Positions 8,430 to 17,711 are shown, numbered from the stretch's first letter. The stretch: DNA of 64,000 nucleotides from Burkholderia sp. Bp9142 (GCF_003853415.1 NZ_QTPP01000030.1:34129-98128); one strand, 5' to 3'. The notes: a model not told the origin generated them from the sequence alone. Made by a program: numbers and translations.

Positions 8430-10352
8430 TCACGGATGCCAGCGATACACGACGAGGCTCGACCCGTTGTAGTTGTCCTTCGTGATCACGTATTCGCCAC
8501 TCGAGCGCAGGTACGCACGGATGCCGTACATCGAGTCGACGTCGTTGCCCACGTCCATCGCCGCCGTGTTGGAGTTCGTCAGCGTGGTGACGAGATTGCC
8601 GGTGTTCAGGTCGAACACGTCGACGTTCGGCACCGTGTGCACGTAGCCGACGAACAGGTAGTGGCCGGCCGCCGCCATCGATTTCGGGTTCGCGCTCGTC
8701 AGGTTGATCGCCACGTTCGGCGTGCTCGTGTTGCCCGCCTTCCAGCCGCGATAGACCTCGATGTGCCCGTTCATCGCGGTCCAGTCCCAGCTGCCGGAGA
8801 TGCCCTGCGCGAGGATCATCGTGTCGCTGTCGGCCTGGTAGATGATCCGCGTGAGCGGCAGCGCGGTGCGCGGGATCGGGATCTGCGTCGGCTTGCCCCA
8901 TGTCGGCTTGCCGGTCGCGTCGAAACCCGTCATCGGATAGTGCGAGATGTTGTTGGTGCGATCGAGCCCGGCCCATACGTCGCCGTGGTCGTCGAGCGCG
9001 AAACCGGCCGTCACCTGCAGGTTCGTGTTGAACGGCTTGCCGGGGATCGAGCCGTCCGGAATCGCGATATAGCCGCTCGCGCTGTTGAAGTGATAGATGT
9101 TGTAGTTGCCCGGGTTCTGCCCGGTCGCGACGAGCATCCGGGTGCCGTTCACCAGCGCGAGCTGACCGAAATGCTGGCCGCGCTGGTAGTCGTTCATGTT
9201 GAGGCGCGGGTCCTTCGGGTAGGTGAACGGATCGATCGTGTTCGCGACGAACGTGCCGCCCGCCGTGCCGGTATACACGTTGTTGCCGCTGTAGAAGAAC
9301 GCACCGTCGGTCGCCGGGTCGGGCGCGGCAGCCGCCTCGAAGTTCAGCGCCTGCAGCTTCCATTGCAGCACGCCCGTCGGGCCGTACGAATGGAGGTCGG
9401 TGCTGCCGTTACGCCCGAGATCCCAGCCGCCGCCCCACGCGTTGTTGAGCACGTACAGGTTGCCGGCCGCGTCCTTGCCGATGCCCGCGACGCGCGTGAA
9501 GCGCTTGTCGCCGACCTGCCCCTTGATGCCCGACGTCGTGTCGAGATAGCCGCCCTGCACGCCGAACGTGCCGATCTGCGCGGGCTGGCCGGCAAGCGCG
9601 TAGACCTTGATGTTCATGTCGGGGCCTTCGTCGCCCACCAGCAACTGCCCGCGCGGCGCATCGAAATACAGCGACGCCGGCCGCGCGCGGGCCGCCATCT
9701 GGATCGTGTTCATCGCCGTGCCGGTCGGGCTGAACTGCGCGACGAGGCCCGCGCTCTTGCGCGCGACCCACAGGTTGCCGCCCGCGTCGAGCGCCAGCGC
9801 GCCGGGCCCCGATACGCCGATGTCGCGCTGCCACACGCCGTCCGTCGTGTAGACGCGCACGCGGTTGCCGTAGAAGTCGCTCACGTACAGCAGGTTGCCG
9901 GTCGTCGCGAGGCCCGTGATCACGTCCGCGTACTGGATGCCCGTCCACGTGCTGACCGGAATGCGCAAGTCGCGCTGGTTCGTGCTGCGGTTGTAGCGGC
10001 CGACCGAGCCGCTGCCGAACGTGCGGTTGTAGCCGAGCGCGACGAACAGCGAGTTCGCGTTGCCGGTGATCGCGCCGCCATGGAATTCGTCATGGATGCC
10101 GATCGTGCCGAGCGTCTGCCCGTTCTGGTAGATCGCGACGCCGCCCGCGTTCTCGTCCCAGCGCGATGCCGTATAGATCACGCCCTCGGGCGCGACCCAC
10201 AGCGAGCGTGCGCCGTTGCCGACATGCGCGGCCAGTGTGCCGAACGTGTTCGCGAGCCAGTCCGTCGTGTATTGCGCCTGGGCGTGACTGACCGGCGCCA
10301 GCATCGCCATGCACAACCCAAGCAATGCCGCGCGAATTTGTTTCGATACCAT
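8430..10352 (-). CDS. Secreted NHL/beta-propeller repeat protein, function unknown
   Basis: A 640-residue exported protein. The signal peptide is residues 1-28 (ALLGLCMAMLAPVSHAQA). The rest is a series of about 40-residue blades with patterns such as GPGALALDAGGNLWVARKSAG, VAGIGKDAAGNLYVLNNAWG and AGFALDDHGDVWAG, typical of NHL/SMP-30-like propellers; there are enough blades for two propellers. No catalytic metal-site set of gluconolactonases is evident. The ATG at 10352 is preferred over one at 10442, because it directly precedes the signal peptide and has GGGAGC before it. It converges with the TsdA-like gene with only 27 bp between them and seems a single-gene unit. Confidence 0.75.
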   Translation of the reverse strand: MVSKQIRAALLGLCMAMLAPVSHAQAQYTTDWLANTFGTLAAHVGNGARSLWVAPEGVIYTASRWDENAGGVAIYQNGQTLGTIGIHDEFHGGAITGNANSLFVALGYNRTFGSGSVGRYNRSTNQRDLRIPVSTWTGIQYADVITGLATTGNLLYVSDFYGNRVRVYTTDGVWQRDIGVSGPGALALDAGGNLWVARKSAGLVAQFSPTGTAMNTIQMAARARPASLYFDAPRGQLLVGDEGPDMNIKVYALAGQPAQIGTFGVQGGYLDTTSGIKGQVGDKRFTRVAGIGKDAAGNLYVLNNAWGGGWDLGRNGSTDLHSYGPTGVLQWKLQALNFEAAAAPDPATDGAFFYSGNNVYTGTAGGTFVANTIDPFTYPKDPRLNMNDYQRGQHFGQLALVNGTRMLVATGQNPGNYNIYHFNSASGYIAIPDGSIPGKPFNTNLQVTAGFALDDHGDVWAGLDRTNNISHYPMTGFDATGKPTWGKPTQIPIPRTALPLTRIIYQADSDTMILAQGISGSWDWTAMNGHIEVYRGWKAGNTSTPNVAINLTSANPKSMAAAGHYLFVGYVHTVPNVDVFDLNTGNLVTTLTNSNTAAMDVGNDVDSMYGIRAYLRSSGEYVITKDNYNGSSLVVYRWHP

Positions 10353-10933
10353 GAATGATGCTCCCGGACGATCGTTTCTCGACACTCTAATTCGCCGCAT
10401 ATGAAATATCGGTGATTTTTGAAAAAAACCGTTCATTTCCACTGCGAACTACTCGTTACGTTCTTTTACCGCGCAACGCTGGTCGACCAACGATGAGGCA
10501 TGCCGGGACCGGCACCGTACCTCCCCGTCCGGCAGCGCTGTTGCGATTCGTCATCGCCGGCATTTTGTTCCGAATCCCCCGATGCAGACGCGTCATTTTT
10601 TCTGATGCGCCCGCATTGAATATTCATTGCCGGAAAATCGTATCGATGATTACAAATCGAAATTGAAATGAAAGAGAAAAAATATTATCCGGTGCATGCT
10701 GCATTGCGCGATCGAGCGTGCGGGATGCATGCCGCATTGCCGGGAAAATCGTGAACAAGCGAAGTAAGGCGTGCGTGGCGGAACGCCGTTGCCGCTGAAG
10801 ATGGAGACAGGGAGAAGATGCGCCGCGCGCGCGGTCTCCTGCGTCTCCTGGAAAAAGGTCGCGACAGCATGGGCGGCGAGCCGTGCGACCGGCGGCCCGC
10901 ATCGCGCGCGGGCGGCCGGTCACGCGCGTGACG
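10353..10933. other. Non-coding region between the propeller gene and the porin gene
   Basis: A 581-bp stretch with clearly lower GC than its surroundings around 10380-10680. I see no credible gene on either strand. It should hold the promoter of the propeller gene (minus strand) and the 3' region of the porin. Short related words recur: CATTGCCGGAAAATCGT near 10625 and CATTGCCGGGAAAATCGT near 10737, and GCATGC-GCATTGC twice near 10693-10740. No known RNA element was recognised. Confidence 0.5.
10887..10921 (-). terminator. Hairpin downstream of porin gene
   Basis: A 14-nt arm GACCGGCGGCCCGC pairs with GCGGGCGGCCGGTC around a 7-nt loop with one mismatch. It lies 13 bp past the porin stop codon. 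No T-run follows on the minus strand, so it may be a Rho-dependent or stability hairpin. Confidence 0.4.
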
Positions 10934-12127
10934 TCAGAACTTCTGGCGCAGCCCGAGACTCACGATCGCCTGCGAACGCGAGTCGGACGAGTGGCCGTTC
11001 GCCTTGTCCGACACCGACGCGGTCGCGGCCACCGGCCGGCCGAGCGCGTCGAGCGTCGTGCCGGACGCATGCTGGTACGCGCCGAGCAGGTACACGCTGG
11101 TGCGCTTCGACAGGTCGTAGACCGCGCCGAGCGTGACGTTGTGGTACTGCGCACGGTTGTCGATGCCGTCGACGTCGCTGCCGCGCGTATAGCTGTAGCC
11201 GGCGAACAGCTGCGTCTGCGGCTGCACGTTCCAGCGCGTGAACACGCCCGCGACGTTGAAGGTCGCATGGCCGCTGAACAGCGACTGCGCACCGCTGCGG
11301 TACTGCACGTTGCTGTAGTTCACGCCGACCACGGCCGGGCCGAAGTCGTACGTCGCGCCGGTCGCGATGACCTGCTGCGACTGCGCGCTCGCATAGCCCT
11401 CGTTGATCGACGAGTTGAACAGGCCATCGTCGGTGCTCCGCCACTTGCCCGTAGTCGGGTCGGTCGCGCCCGTCTTGCTGTTGTCCGAGCGTTCGAAGCC
11501 GACGCCCACGCGCAGCGGCCCCGCCGCGTACGCCGCGCCGACGCTCCACGTGTTGCGCTGCTTCATGCTGCCCGGCTGGCCGCCGAAGCCGTACAGCGCG
11601 CCGAACGTGAAGCCCGAGTAGTTCGCGCTCGTGTACTTGATCGAGCTGTCGACGCGCGCGGTCTGGTCGAGATCGTCGATGTCGCCCGGATGCGCGCCGA
11701 AGCCGCCGATGAACGACGACGGGCCGACCGGGCTCACGAAGTCGTCGAGCGACGTGTACTGGCGGCCGAGCGTGACCGTGCCATAGCGGTCGCTGCCGAC
11801 ACCGACGAACGCCTGGCGGCCGAACTGGCGGCCGCCCTGGCCCGACGTGCCGTTGGTGATGTCGAAGCCGTTCTCGAGCACGAACAGCGCGCGCATCCCG
11901 CCGCCGAGATCCTCGGAACCCTTGATGCCCCAGCGGCTGCCGGACAGGTTGCCGGTGGTCAGGCCGACATCCGAATGCCCGGTGTAGGCGCCCGGCGAGC
12001 CGACCCGTTCGTTGCTGCGATAGGTCACGCCCGCGTCGACGATGCCGTACAGCGTGACGGAGCCTTGCGCGGAGGCGATGCCCGCGAGCGAGAGCAGCAG
12101 CGGTGCTGCGATCAGTTGCTTGTTCAT
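10934..12127 (-). CDS. Gram-negative porin (OmpC/Burkholderia Omp38-like family)
   Basis: A 397-residue outer-membrane trimeric porin. The signal peptide (MNKQLIAAPLLLSLAGIASAQ) is followed by the characteristic first strand GSVTLYGIVDAGVTYRSNE. SRWGIKGSEDLGGGMRALFVLENGF and the constriction-loop region FGRQAFVGVGSDRYGTVTLGRQY come next, and the terminal strand ends in phenylalanine (SLGLRQKF), as needed for outer-membrane insertion. Substrate preference cannot be read. It is monocistronic, with a 315-bp upstream region holding a perfect 12-bp palindrome that may be an operator. Confidence 0.92.
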   Translation of the reverse strand: MNKQLIAAPLLLSLAGIASAQGSVTLYGIVDAGVTYRSNERVGSPGAYTGHSDVGLTTGNLSGSRWGIKGSEDLGGGMRALFVLENGFDITNGTSGQGGRQFGRQAFVGVGSDRYGTVTLGRQYTSLDDFVSPVGPSSFIGGFGAHPGDIDDLDQTARVDSSIKYTSANYSGFTFGALYGFGGQPGSMKQRNTWSVGAAYAAGPLRVGVGFERSDNSKTGATDPTTGKWRSTDDGLFNSSINEGYASAQSQQVIATGATYDFGPAVVGVNYSNVQYRSGAQSLFSGHATFNVAGVFTRWNVQPQTQLFAGYSYTRGSDVDGIDNRAQYHNVTLGAVYDLSKRTSVYLLGAYQHASGTTLDALGRPVAATASVSDKANGHSSDSRSQAIVSLGLRQKF

Positions 12128-12442
12128 GGTTTTAGCGTCTCCGGGCGTGAACCCGTTGTTCTATGCGAGTAGCGCGTGCGCTCGGCGAGATCCGCCGGCA
12201 TGCGAGGCCGGCGGCGTCCGCACGCGGGAATGCGCGCATGCGACAAGGCGCGCGCGACGTCGCGGCGGGCAAGCCCGCTGCGGCCCGCCATGGTAGTTGG
12301 AACCGGTTCCTGTCGATAGCGCAATAATGAAAACAGCTTCTTGCCAATATCGAGATAATGGGTCGCGCAGCGAACGTCCCTGTACAGCGCGGGGACGCGC
12401 ACTCGATAATCGAGCGCGCACCTGCTACCGGGAGCCTCCGTC
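12128..12442. other. Promoter region between porin and LysE-type exporter
   Basis: A 315-bp divergent promoter region without a credible gene. It contains a GCGGGC-AA-GCCCGC hairpin at 12265-12278, the palindrome at 12299-12310 described separately, and an AT-richer segment near 12320-12360 likely to hold promoter elements. Confidence 0.5.
12299..12310. promoter_or_regulatory. Perfect palindrome GGAACCGGTTCC, operator candidate
   Basis: A perfect 12-bp inverted repeat 172 bp upstream of the porin start and 133 bp upstream of the LysE-type gene. Its 10-bp core GAACCGGTTC recurs at 30785-30794 in another divergent promoter in this window. A binding factor is not identifiable. Confidence 0.4.
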
Positions 12443-13075
12443 ATGCATGAAACGACCCTGCTGATCTTCGCCGCCGTCGCGTTCGTCGGAATCGCGACGC
12501 CCGGCCCGACCGTGCTGCTCGCGCTGACCAACGGCTCGCGCTACGGCGTGCGCCGCGCGGCCTACGGCTTCGCCGGCGCGATGCTGTCCGACTTCGTGCT
12601 GATCGTCGCGGTCGCGCTCGGCCTCGGCGCGCTGCTGATGGCGTCGGCGTTCTGGTTCTCGGTGGTGAAATGGCTCGGCGCCGCCTATCTCGCGTACGTC
12701 GGCATCCGGCTGCTCGCGTCGAAGGGCTCGCTCGACGTCGCCGCCGCGCACGGCGGCGCGACGCCCGAACGCAACGCGTCGATCTTCGCGAAAAGCTTCC
12801 TGACCGCGGTGACGAATCCGAAGGGCTATCTGTTCTTCTCCGCGTTCCTGCCGCAGTTCCTCGATCCGTCCGCGCCGCTCGCGCCGCAGTACGTCGCGCT
12901 CGCAGTCACGTTCGCGTTGCTCGACGGCGCGGTGATGTTCGGCTACGCGCTGCTCGGCGCACGCGCGGTGCGGCTGCTGAAGCGCTCGGGCGCCCTGTGG
13001 CTCGAACGCACGTGCGGCGCGATGCTGCTCGCGCTGGCCGGGTCGCTTGCGCTGTACCGGCGTCATGCCGCGTAG
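12443..13075 (+). CDS. LysE/RhtB family amino-acid exporter
   Basis: A 210-residue inner-membrane protein with about six hydrophobic segments. It has the family N-terminus IATPGPTVLLALTNGSRYG near residue 18 and the helix-3/4 pattern LGAAYLAYVGIRLLAS near residue 75. The later motif AKSFLTAVTNPKGYLFFSAFLPQFLD near residue 118 is diagnostic. These proteins export amino acids or derivatives such as homoserine lactones. The ATG at 12443 follows GGGAG. No regulator is adjacent, so the substrate is unknown. Confidence 0.88.
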   Translation: MHETTLLIFAAVAFVGIATPGPTVLLALTNGSRYGVRRAAYGFAGAMLSDFVLIVAVALGLGALLMASAFWFSVVKWLGAAYLAYVGIRLLASKGSLDVAAAHGGATPERNASIFAKSFLTAVTNPKGYLFFSAFLPQFLDPSAPLAPQYVALAVTFALLDGAVMFGYALLGARAVRLLKRSGALWLERTCGAMLLALAGSLALYRRHAA

Positions 13076-13262
13076 CGGCATCGGCATGCGCGCCGCATCG
13101 TTCGCAACGCGTGCGCGATGAGAATCGGCGCGCCGCCCCGCTCCGGCTTTCCCGGCCTGTCGCTCCGGCAGCTCGACCGCACGGACCTCTCGCCGTCGAC
13201 GCGATTGGACGCGCCACGCCGAATTGGCGACAATCGCCGTTCCCCGCATCGACTGCCTCGCC

Positions 13263-13997
13263 ATGAAAATCGCCGCGCTGTCCGACATCCACGGCAATCT
13301 CGCCGCGCTCGACGCGGTGCTCGACGACGTACGCCGCCGCGGCGCCGACCTGATCGTCAACCTCGGCGACATCGTATCGGGCGCGCTCCATCCGGCCGAA
13401 ACGGCCGACCGCCTGATCGCGTTCGACCTGCCGACCATCAAGGGCAATCACGAACGGCAACTGCTGACCGGCGATCGCGACACGATGCGGCTGTCCGATC
13501 GCTGGGCGCACGACACGCTGCGCGACGACCATCGCGCGTGGATCGCCGCATTGCCCGAACGCCTGACGCTCGGCGACGACGTGCTGATGGTGCACGGCAC
13601 GCCCGCCAGCGACCTCGCCTATTTCCTCGAAACGGTGACGCCCGACGGCTGCCGCGCGGCGACGCCCGATGAAATCGCGCGGCGCGCGGGCGACGCGCCG
13701 ACCTCGCTGATCCTGTGCGGCCACACGCATGTGCCGCGCATCGCGAAGCTCGACGACGGCCGTCTGATCGTCAACCCGGGCAGCGTCGGCCTGCAGGCGT
13801 ACACGGACGATCAACCGCATCCGCACCGGATCGAAACGGGCTCGCCGCATGCGCGCTACGCGATGGTGTCGCGCACGCCGGCCGGCTGGCACGCCGAATT
13901 CCACGCGGTCGAATACGACTGGCACACGGCCGCCGCCACCGCAGCCGCGCGCGGCCGCGACGACTGGAGCGTCGCGCTGCGCACCGGCCGGTGCTGA
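13263..13997 (+). CDS. Metallophosphoesterase (YfcE/MJ0936-like phosphodiesterase)
   Basis: A 244-residue cytosolic calcineurin-like phosphoesterase. The dinuclear metal site is complete: DIHGN near residue 8, NLGDIVSG near residue 36, GNHE near residue 62 (IKGNHERQL), and the late GHTHVP near residue 157 with NPGSVG after it. This compact architecture is that of the YfcE group, phosphodiesterases of uncertain natural substrate. The ATG at 13263 is chosen over one at 13224 because the beta-strand KIAALSDIHGN starts directly at it. It stands alone, converging on the histidine kinase gene. Confidence 0.88.
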   Translation: MKIAALSDIHGNLAALDAVLDDVRRRGADLIVNLGDIVSGALHPAETADRLIAFDLPTIKGNHERQLLTGDRDTMRLSDRWAHDTLRDDHRAWIAALPERLTLGDDVLMVHGTPASDLAYFLETVTPDGCRAATPDEIARRAGDAPTSLILCGHTHVPRIAKLDDGRLIVNPGSVGLQAYTDDQPHPHRIETGSPHARYAMVSRTPAGWHAEFHAVEYDWHTAAATAAARGRDDWSVALRTGRC

Positions 13998-14147
13998 CGC
14001 ATCGCCGCCGCCTGCCGCTCACCCTGCTACGTTCACCGGACAACCGTTTCGCCATCGACGCGCATGTGCAGCGCGACGGATGCCGCCCGTTTCGACTCGA
14101 CGTCCGCGACACCCGTGACGTCTCCGCACGCGGCGTCGCATCACGCA

Positions 14148-15470
14148 TCACGCGGCATTCGCCAGCGTCAGCCGCGCTTCGAGCCCGCCGCCATCCGGCC
14201 GGTTGCGCAACGTGAGCGTGCCGCCCATCGCGAGCGCAAGCTGCCGCGCGATCGCGAGGCCGAGCCCCGTGCCGCCCGTCTCGCGATTGCGCGACGTCTC
14301 CACGCGCCGGAACGGTTCGAACACCGCGTCGAGCTGATCGTCCGGAATACCGGGCCCGCGATCGAGCACCGCAATGACCGCGCCGCCGCCCGGCGCCGCC
14401 TGCACGGCGATCTCGGCCGCGCCGGCGAACTTCAGCGCGTTGTCGACGAGGTTGCCGACGATCCGGCGCAGCGCCTTCGGCCGCGTGACGAGCGCGAGCG
14501 GCCCGCCGCCGTGCAGCGCGACGTCCTGCCCCGCATCCGTGTAATCGCACACGATGCTGTCGAGCAGCGCATCGAGATCGATGCGGCGCGCGGCCTCTTC
14601 CGTGCCGTGCAGCGTGCGCGCATACGCGACGCCCTCCTTCACCAGATGCTCCATCTCGAGCAGGTCCTGGCGCAGCTTCGCGCCCTGCACGTCGTCGTCC
14701 ATCGTGTCGACGCGCAGCCGCATCCGCGTGATCGGCGTCTGCAGGTCGTGCGAAATCGACGCGAGGATCTGCATGCGTTCGGCCATGTACTGCGCGATGC
14801 GGTCCTGCATCGCGTTGAACGCCCGCGCGGCGCGCGCGACCTCGGATGGCCCGTCCTCGTTCAGGCGCTCGCCCTTCAGGTCGGGGCCGAGCGCGTCGGC
14901 CGCCTGCGCGAGCTGGTTCAGTGGCCGCGTCGCGAGCCGCACCGCGAGCCAGCAGCATGCGGCCAGCACCGCGAGCTGCAGCGCGAGGACGTAAGGCAGC
15001 CAGCCCGACAGCGGCACCGTCGACATCGGCTGGATGTCGATCGTCAGCGGCGAGCCGTCGGTCAGGCGCAGATGCACCTGCAGATGCTCGCGATCGCCGG
15101 GGATCGCGTTCGCGGTCAGCGGGTAGTCGCCGCCGATGCCGTCCGAGATCGAGCGCTCGACGCGCGCGGACAGTCGCGCCTCGGCTGGCGTGCCCGTCTC
15201 GCCGGGGCCGAGGATGAACGCATAGCTGCGCCGTGCGAGACGCGGCAGCCACGCGGCGCGCTGGTCGGGCGGCAGGTGGTCGAGCAGCGCGACCGAGCTC
15301 GCGACCTCGCGCTCGATGTAGCCCATCATCAGGTTGGTGGTCGCCTGGTCGCGCTCGGTCATCGTGAGCCAGAACGACAGCGTCTGCGCGAGCGCGAGGC
15401 CCACGCACAGGATCAGCGCGAGCCGCGCGAACAGCGAGCGCGGCCAGTGCCACAGGGTGCGCGCGCTCAT
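14148..15470 (-). CDS. Sensor histidine kinase, EnvZ-like
   Basis: A 440-residue membrane kinase. A first TM near residues 14-35 (LFARLALILCVGLALAQTL), a periplasmic sensor of about 125 residues and a second TM near 160-180 lead into a HAMP linker. The H-box is ASISHDLQTPITRMRLR near residue 238. The ATP domain shows the N-box GNLVDNALKF, the G1 box DRGPGIPDDQ and the G2 box GGTGLGLAIARQLA. Its ATG overlaps the response-regulator stop by ATGA, so regulator and kinase are translated as a coupled pair. The signal is unknown; the short periplasmic domain and the divergent exported thioredoxin allow an envelope-stress role. Confidence 0.92.
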   Translation of the reverse strand: MSARTLWHWPRSLFARLALILCVGLALAQTLSFWLTMTERDQATTNLMMGYIEREVASSVALLDHLPPDQRAAWLPRLARRSYAFILGPGETGTPAEARLSARVERSISDGIGGDYPLTANAIPGDREHLQVHLRLTDGSPLTIDIQPMSTVPLSGWLPYVLALQLAVLAACCWLAVRLATRPLNQLAQAADALGPDLKGERLNEDGPSEVARAARAFNAMQDRIAQYMAERMQILASISHDLQTPITRMRLRVDTMDDDVQGAKLRQDLLEMEHLVKEGVAYARTLHGTEEAARRIDLDALLDSIVCDYTDAGQDVALHGGGPLALVTRPKALRRIVGNLVDNALKFAGAAEIAVQAAPGGGAVIAVLDRGPGIPDDQLDAVFEPFRRVETSRNRETGGTGLGLAIARQLALAMGGTLTLRNRPDGGGLEARLTLANAA

Positions 15471-16207
15471 GCGTCGCCTTCGACGGCAGTCACGGCCGAC
15501 GAGAACACGTAGCCCTCGTTGCGCAGCGTCTTGATGTAGCGCGGCTCGCGCGCGCCGTCGCGCAGCCGCTGGCGCAGCCGGCTCACGAGCAGGTCGATCG
15601 ACCGGTCGAACGGATCGGACTGGCGGCCCTGCGTGAGGTTGAGCAACTGGTCGCGCGTCAGCACGCGCTGCGGATTGTCGAGGAACACGCGCAGCAGCCG
15701 GTACTCGGCGCCGCTCAGCGCCACCAGCGTGCCCTCGGTGTCGAGCAGATGACGCCCCGTCGTGTCGAGCCGCCATTCGCCGAACGCGAGCATCGCGGCC
15801 GTCTCCGTCACCTGCATGCCGGGCGGCAGCATGCGCGCGCGGCGCAGCACCGAGCGGATCCGCGCGAGCAGCTCGCGCACCGCGAACGGCTTCGCGAGAT
15901 AGTCGTCGGCGCCCATCTCGAGGCCGATGATGCGGTCGGTTTCCTCGCCGCGCGCGGTCAGCATCAGCACCGGCACCGTGCGGAACCTGCCGGCGCGCAG
16001 ATCGCGGCACAGCGTGAGACCGTCCTCGCCGGGCAGCATCAGGTCCAGCACGATCAGGTCGGGCGCGCCGTCGTCGAGCACGTTGCGCATCTCGCGGCCG
16101 TTCGCGGCGAGCGACACGCGCATGCCGTTCTTCTCGAGGTAGTCCGCGATCAGTTCGCGGATCGCGCGATCGTCGTCGACGATCAGTACGTGGTCGATCT
16201 TGTCCAT
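15467..16207 (-). CDS. OmpR/PhoB-family response regulator
   Basis: A 246-residue two-domain regulator. The receiver (residues 1-120) has the acidic pair VDDD, phospho-acceptor aspartate in IVLDLMLPGEDG near residue 54, the threonine in LMLTARGEE and the lysine in YLAKPFA. The C-terminal winged helix (about 140-240) contains the usual EYRLLRVFLDNPQRVLTRDQLL and the wing-region NEGYVF. It is the first gene of the pair with the kinase and is divergent from the thioredoxin gene, sharing a 228-bp promoter region with a direct repeat that may be its own site. Confidence 0.93.
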   Translation of the reverse strand: MDKIDHVLIVDDDRAIRELIADYLEKNGMRVSLAANGREMRNVLDDGAPDLIVLDLMLPGEDGLTLCRDLRAGRFRTVPVLMLTARGEETDRIIGLEMGADDYLAKPFAVRELLARIRSVLRRARMLPPGMQVTETAAMLAFGEWRLDTTGRHLLDTEGTLVALSGAEYRLLRVFLDNPQRVLTRDQLLNLTQGRQSDPFDRSIDLLVSRLRQRLRDGAREPRYIKTLRNEGYVFSSAVTAVEGDA

Positions 16208-16277
16208 GAGTCGGTGTCGTTGTCGTGAGGTTCCGGCTGGCGATGTCCGCTTTTATACCGCACCGCGGTCACGCGTT

Positions 16278-16293
16278 TGTATCCCAATGTATC
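16278..16293. promoter_or_regulatory. Direct repeat TGTATC-N4-TGTATC, response-regulator site candidate
   Basis: Two copies of TGTATC occur with 10-bp periodicity (16278-16283, 16288-16293), the geometry used by OmpR-family dimers. The inverted half-site GACATAC lies 14 bp further on. It sits 70 bp upstream of the response-regulator start and faces the thioredoxin gene too. Assignment is inferred from position. Confidence 0.4.
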
Positions 16294-16435
16294 GCGCCGC
16301 CGCGACGACATACAACATTGCACACGCACGGCTTGCCGGACACACCGCAGATACGTCGGCGCGGCCCAATGAGGGCTGTCGAAACCTGTCCGGCCCACAC
16401 GCTCGCGCGGCGGCCGGCCGAACCGGAGAATCGCC

Positions 16436-17023
16436 ATGCTGCCCAGACTCAAGACCGCCGCCCTCGTGATCGCCCTCGCCGCCACGGCCGGGCTCGCCGC
16501 GTTCGCCGGCACCCGCGACGACGCGGGCATGACCGCCTCGCTGGCCGGCACGCCGGCGCCCGACTTCACCGGTATCGAACGCTGGCACAACAGCGCACCG
16601 CTCAAGCTCGACCAGCTGCGCGGCAAGGTCGTGCTGGTCGATTTCTGGACGTACTCGTGCATCAACTGCATTCATACGATTCCGTACGTGAACGAGTGGT
16701 ACCGGAAGTATCGCGACCAGGGGCTCGTCGTGGTCGGCGTGCATACGCCCGAGTATCCGTTCGAGCGCGATGCGAAGAACGTCGCCGATGCGCTCAAGCG
16801 CTTCGGCATCCAGTATCCGGTCGCGCAGGACAACCGCTACGACACGTGGCGCGCGTACGGCAACCAGTACTGGCCCGCGCTGTACCTGATCGACGCGAAC
16901 GGGAAGGTCGTCTATACGCGGTATGGCGAGGGCGGATATGACAAGACGGAGGCGGCGATTCGCGGGGCGCTGGCGCAGGCGAAGGCGGGAAACGAAACGA
17001 AGAACGCGACGCGGACGCAGTAG
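16436..17023 (+). CDS. Exported thioredoxin-like protein (DipZ C-terminal/TlpA type)
   Basis: A 195-residue periplasmic thiol-disulfide protein. An N-terminal hydrophobic signal or anchor (LKTAALVIALAATAGLAAFAG) precedes a thioredoxin fold. That fold begins APDFTGIERWHNSAPLKLDQLRGKVV, followed by the active site SCINCIHT near residue 75 and the cis-Pro segment YWPALYLID near residue 145. The CINC motif and following HTIPYV match the thioredoxin domain of DipZ-like proteins rather than classic CGPC thioredoxins. The ATG follows GGAG. It is divergent from the two-component system. A role in periplasmic thiol redox or oxidant defence is inferred. Confidence 0.88.
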   Translation: MLPRLKTAALVIALAATAGLAAFAGTRDDAGMTASLAGTPAPDFTGIERWHNSAPLKLDQLRGKVVLVDFWTYSCINCIHTIPYVNEWYRKYRDQGLVVVGVHTPEYPFERDAKNVADALKRFGIQYPVAQDNRYDTWRAYGNQYWPALYLIDANGKVVYTRYGEGGYDKTEAAIRGALAQAKAGNETKNATRTQ

Positions 17024-17033
17024 CGTGGGCCGG

Positions 17034-17056
17034 CGGGGGCACGGCTTGCGCCCCCG
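17034..17056. terminator. GC hairpin between convergent thioredoxin and PaiB-like genes
   Basis: CGGGGGC pairs with GCCCCCG around a 9-nt loop, 10 bp past the thioredoxin stop and 16 bp past the opposing stop. No T-run is present, so termination efficiency is doubtful. Confidence 0.35.
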
Positions 17057-17072
17057 TGCGATTCACCGCCGC

Positions 17073-17711
17073 TCACCCCCGCTTCGCCTCCGCTTCCGCC
17101 AGCATCGCCTCCCCGATCGCGAGATTCCCGTTCGCGATCAGCGCGTCGCCCGCACCGCGAATATCGTCGACCGCCTTGTTCTGCCCGAGCTTGCGCTTGC
17201 CGACCAGCCGCGTGATCTCGATCTGCAGCCCGACGATCGACTGCAGCATCGTGTCGAGATAGTCCTTCGGCGCGTCGGCCATCTTCCACGGCGCCGGCTG
17301 CGACGCCTCGTGCGTGCGCGTCAGCCGCGCGACCACGCCGCGCACGAACTTCTCGTCGTCGCGCACGGTGATGCGGCCTTGTGCATGCACGGCCACGTAG
17401 TTCCACGTCGGCACCTGCCGATGCGCGACGTGCTTGCTCGGGTACCAGTTCGGCGAGATGTACGCATCGCCGGCGCGGAAGGTCACGAGCACCTCGTCGC
17501 CGTTCGCGACGTCCTGCCAGACCGGATTCGCACGCGCGACGTGCGCATGCAGCTCGTCAGGGCCGCCGTCGCCCGGCAGCAGTTCGAACGGGAGGTGGTT
17601 CGCGTCGAGCCCGCTCTTCCCGTGCGTGACCAGGGTGCCGAACGGATGCTGGACGATCAGTTCGCGCAGCACGTCGGGACGGGATTCGGCGAATTCGGCG
17701 GGGACATACAT
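17073..17711 (-). CDS. PaiB-family FMN-binding protein
   Basis: A 212-residue protein of the PaiB (FMN-binding negative transcriptional regulator) family, a split-barrel flavin-binding fold. It starts MYVPAEFAESRPDVLRELI and contains HPFGTLVTHGKSGLDANHLPFEL, HVARANPVWQDV and the signature ISPNWYPSKHVAHRQVPTWNY near residue 90-110. The start at 17711 has GGAG upstream; a start at 17768 would add an unrelated tail. PaiB-like genes are frequently next to MocR/PdxR-type regulators, as here, where the two are divergent. The biochemical role of the family is poorly defined. Confidence 0.88.
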   Translation of the reverse strand: MYVPAEFAESRPDVLRELIVQHPFGTLVTHGKSGLDANHLPFELLPGDGGPDELHAHVARANPVWQDVANGDEVLVTFRAGDAYISPNWYPSKHVAHRQVPTWNYVAVHAQGRITVRDDEKFVRGVVARLTRTHEASQPAPWKMADAPKDYLDTMLQSIVGLQIEITRLVGKRKLGQNKAVDDIRGAGDALIANGNLAIGEAMLAEAEAKRG

